Assembly: GCF_910589235.1 (NCBI RefSeq)
Contig: NC_060956.1
Location: 13,815,999-13,879,998, forward strand
Direction of reading: 5' to 3'
Length of the DNA stretch: 64,000 nucleotides
Origin: Vespa crabro
Taxonomy: Eukaryota; Arthropoda; Insecta; Hymenoptera; Vespidae
Shown here: positions 63,492-64,000 of the stretch, piece by piece
Layout of the letters: each line of letters opens with the position of its first letter
Position numbering within the stretch: position 1 is the stretch's first letter
Made by a program: the position numbers and the translations under genes
The notes under the pieces: generated by a model
Database searches by the model: none
What the model was told of the DNA's origin: nothing
The model's input: the letters and a program-made list of their open reading frames with translations, nothing else

Positions 63492-64000
63492 CTAAATAAC
63501 AGTAAGAGAAGATCGATCTGTTAGTTTCTTCCTTCTTGCAAGATCCTCTCGAGTAATAGTCTAATAATTCGAACTATCTCGAGCAGATCTTACTTAGTTC
63601 TTCTTTAACTTTGTCGTAGATAGATTACTTTTAACTACGACGACGTTCTAAGTATTTGCTGTATCGATCAACAACATCGGGTTGAAAGAGTATGTGGCTG
63701 ATGTTGATGCTGATGCTGATGCTGATGCTGATGTTACAGCCCAACGCTTTGAGGTCTCGATCTTTCGAACCTCCTCCTCCTCCTCCTCCTCCTCCTTCTC
63801 TGCCTCTTTCTATCGTGTTCACGAAGGCGACGTGAAACGGATCGCAAATTACAACGACAGCTGCAGCTGCCATTTCTAGCTACCTAGAGACCTACAGCTG
63901 CGGTTGATCTCAAAGCGAGCAAACTAACTAGGTAGCTAGTTTAACCTTTTCTTAACCGTCGCCGAGAATGTTCGTTTCTTTATGAAACGTAAGTGCAAAA
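63492..64000. other. Window end: CpG-mixed stretch with two short repeats
   Basis: (GATGCT)n at about 63699-63736 and (CCT)n at about 63769-63797 lie in sequence open on both strands (forward 63682-63879 Asp/Ala and Ser-rich; reverse 63873-63631 Ile/Ser and Gly-rich, starting MAAAAVVVICDPFHVAFVNT). CAGCTGCAGCTG at 63858-63870 and CTACAGCTGCGG at 63891-63902 hold E-boxes (CAGCTG). GAAAC|GTAAGT at about 63988 is donor-like on the forward strand. Gene assignment is not possible. Confidence 0.3.

Noticed and set aside
63631..63879. Opposing frames with Gly, Ile-Ser, Asp-Ala and Ser runs
   Set aside because: Both strands are open because of (GATGCT)n and (CCT)n repeats; neither has a donor or acceptor that fits, although the reverse start MAAAAVVV is curious.
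1..64000. tRNA, rRNA, CRISPR, bacterial operons, viral or toxin genes
   Set aside because: No B-box (GWTCRANNC) with a partner A-box, no rRNA-like block, no regularly spaced direct repeats with unique spacers and no viral or toxin-like protein was recognised by eye; a tRNA and Rfam scan would be decisive.

Overview
The window looks like nuclear DNA of an insect, most likely a hymenopteran (ant, bee or wasp). The reasons are an AT-rich but CpG-rich background (TCGA, CGAACG and ATCGAT are everywhere, so CpG is not depleted), extremely dense (GA)n/(TC)n and (TA)n microsatellites, a decayed piggyBac-type transposon inserted at a TTAA-like target, and no bacterial gene organisation. The taxon is an inference; no marker gene fixes it.

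Most of the 64 kb is intergenic or deep intronic sequence. No recognised host protein family, rRNA, tRNA, CRISPR array or operon was found. Many long open frames are artefacts of microsatellites: (GA)n, (TC)n, (TA)n and (TG)n have no stop codon in any frame and read as Arg-Glu, Ser-Leu, Tyr-Ile or Val-Cys runs. These were discarded unless complex flanking sequence had its own start, splice or poly(A) signals.

Layout. 0-9 kb: microsatellites, two adjacent small forward ORFs (3.55-4.0 kb), a reverse-strand ORF ending on an AATAAA signal (5.1-5.5 kb) and a reverse two-exon candidate (8.9-7.7 kb). 9-20 kb: AT-rich desert with an acidic ORF (12.06 kb), a perfect 21-bp hairpin (14.76 kb), a 98-bp tandem duplication (16.5 kb), a possible 51-nt exon (18.2 kb) and a MITE-like element (19.1-19.5 kb). 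20-30 kb: CpG-rich islands, two ORFs beside TC tracts, a CACGTG pair and an NRF1/Ewg-like site. 30-45 kb: more arrays, a 116-codon ORF (39.2 kb) and a 61-nt candidate exon (42.2 kb). 45-53 kb: a 95-codon ORF, three consecutive forward ORFs (47.15-47.96 kb), homeodomain/POU-like islands and a reverse 87-codon ORF (52.7 kb). 57-59 kb: a candidate 3' exon with its own poly(A) signal and a candidate two-exon mini-gene. 61.6-63.1 kb: the piggyBac relic, the only element whose family is clear from its protein. 63.4 kb: a reverse candidate internal exon.

How parts may work together. Exon candidates lie on both strands and cannot be joined into one gene with confidence. The reverse exon at 63.4 kb and the short first exon at 8.9 kb both end in phase 1 and both fit the acceptor at 7.96 kb, so alternative first exons of one long reverse-strand gene are possible but unproven. 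The CpG-richer islands between arrays would fit a regulatory landscape. By chance alone a few good-looking splice sites per strand are expected in 64 kb, so confidences are kept low except for the transposon and the repeats.
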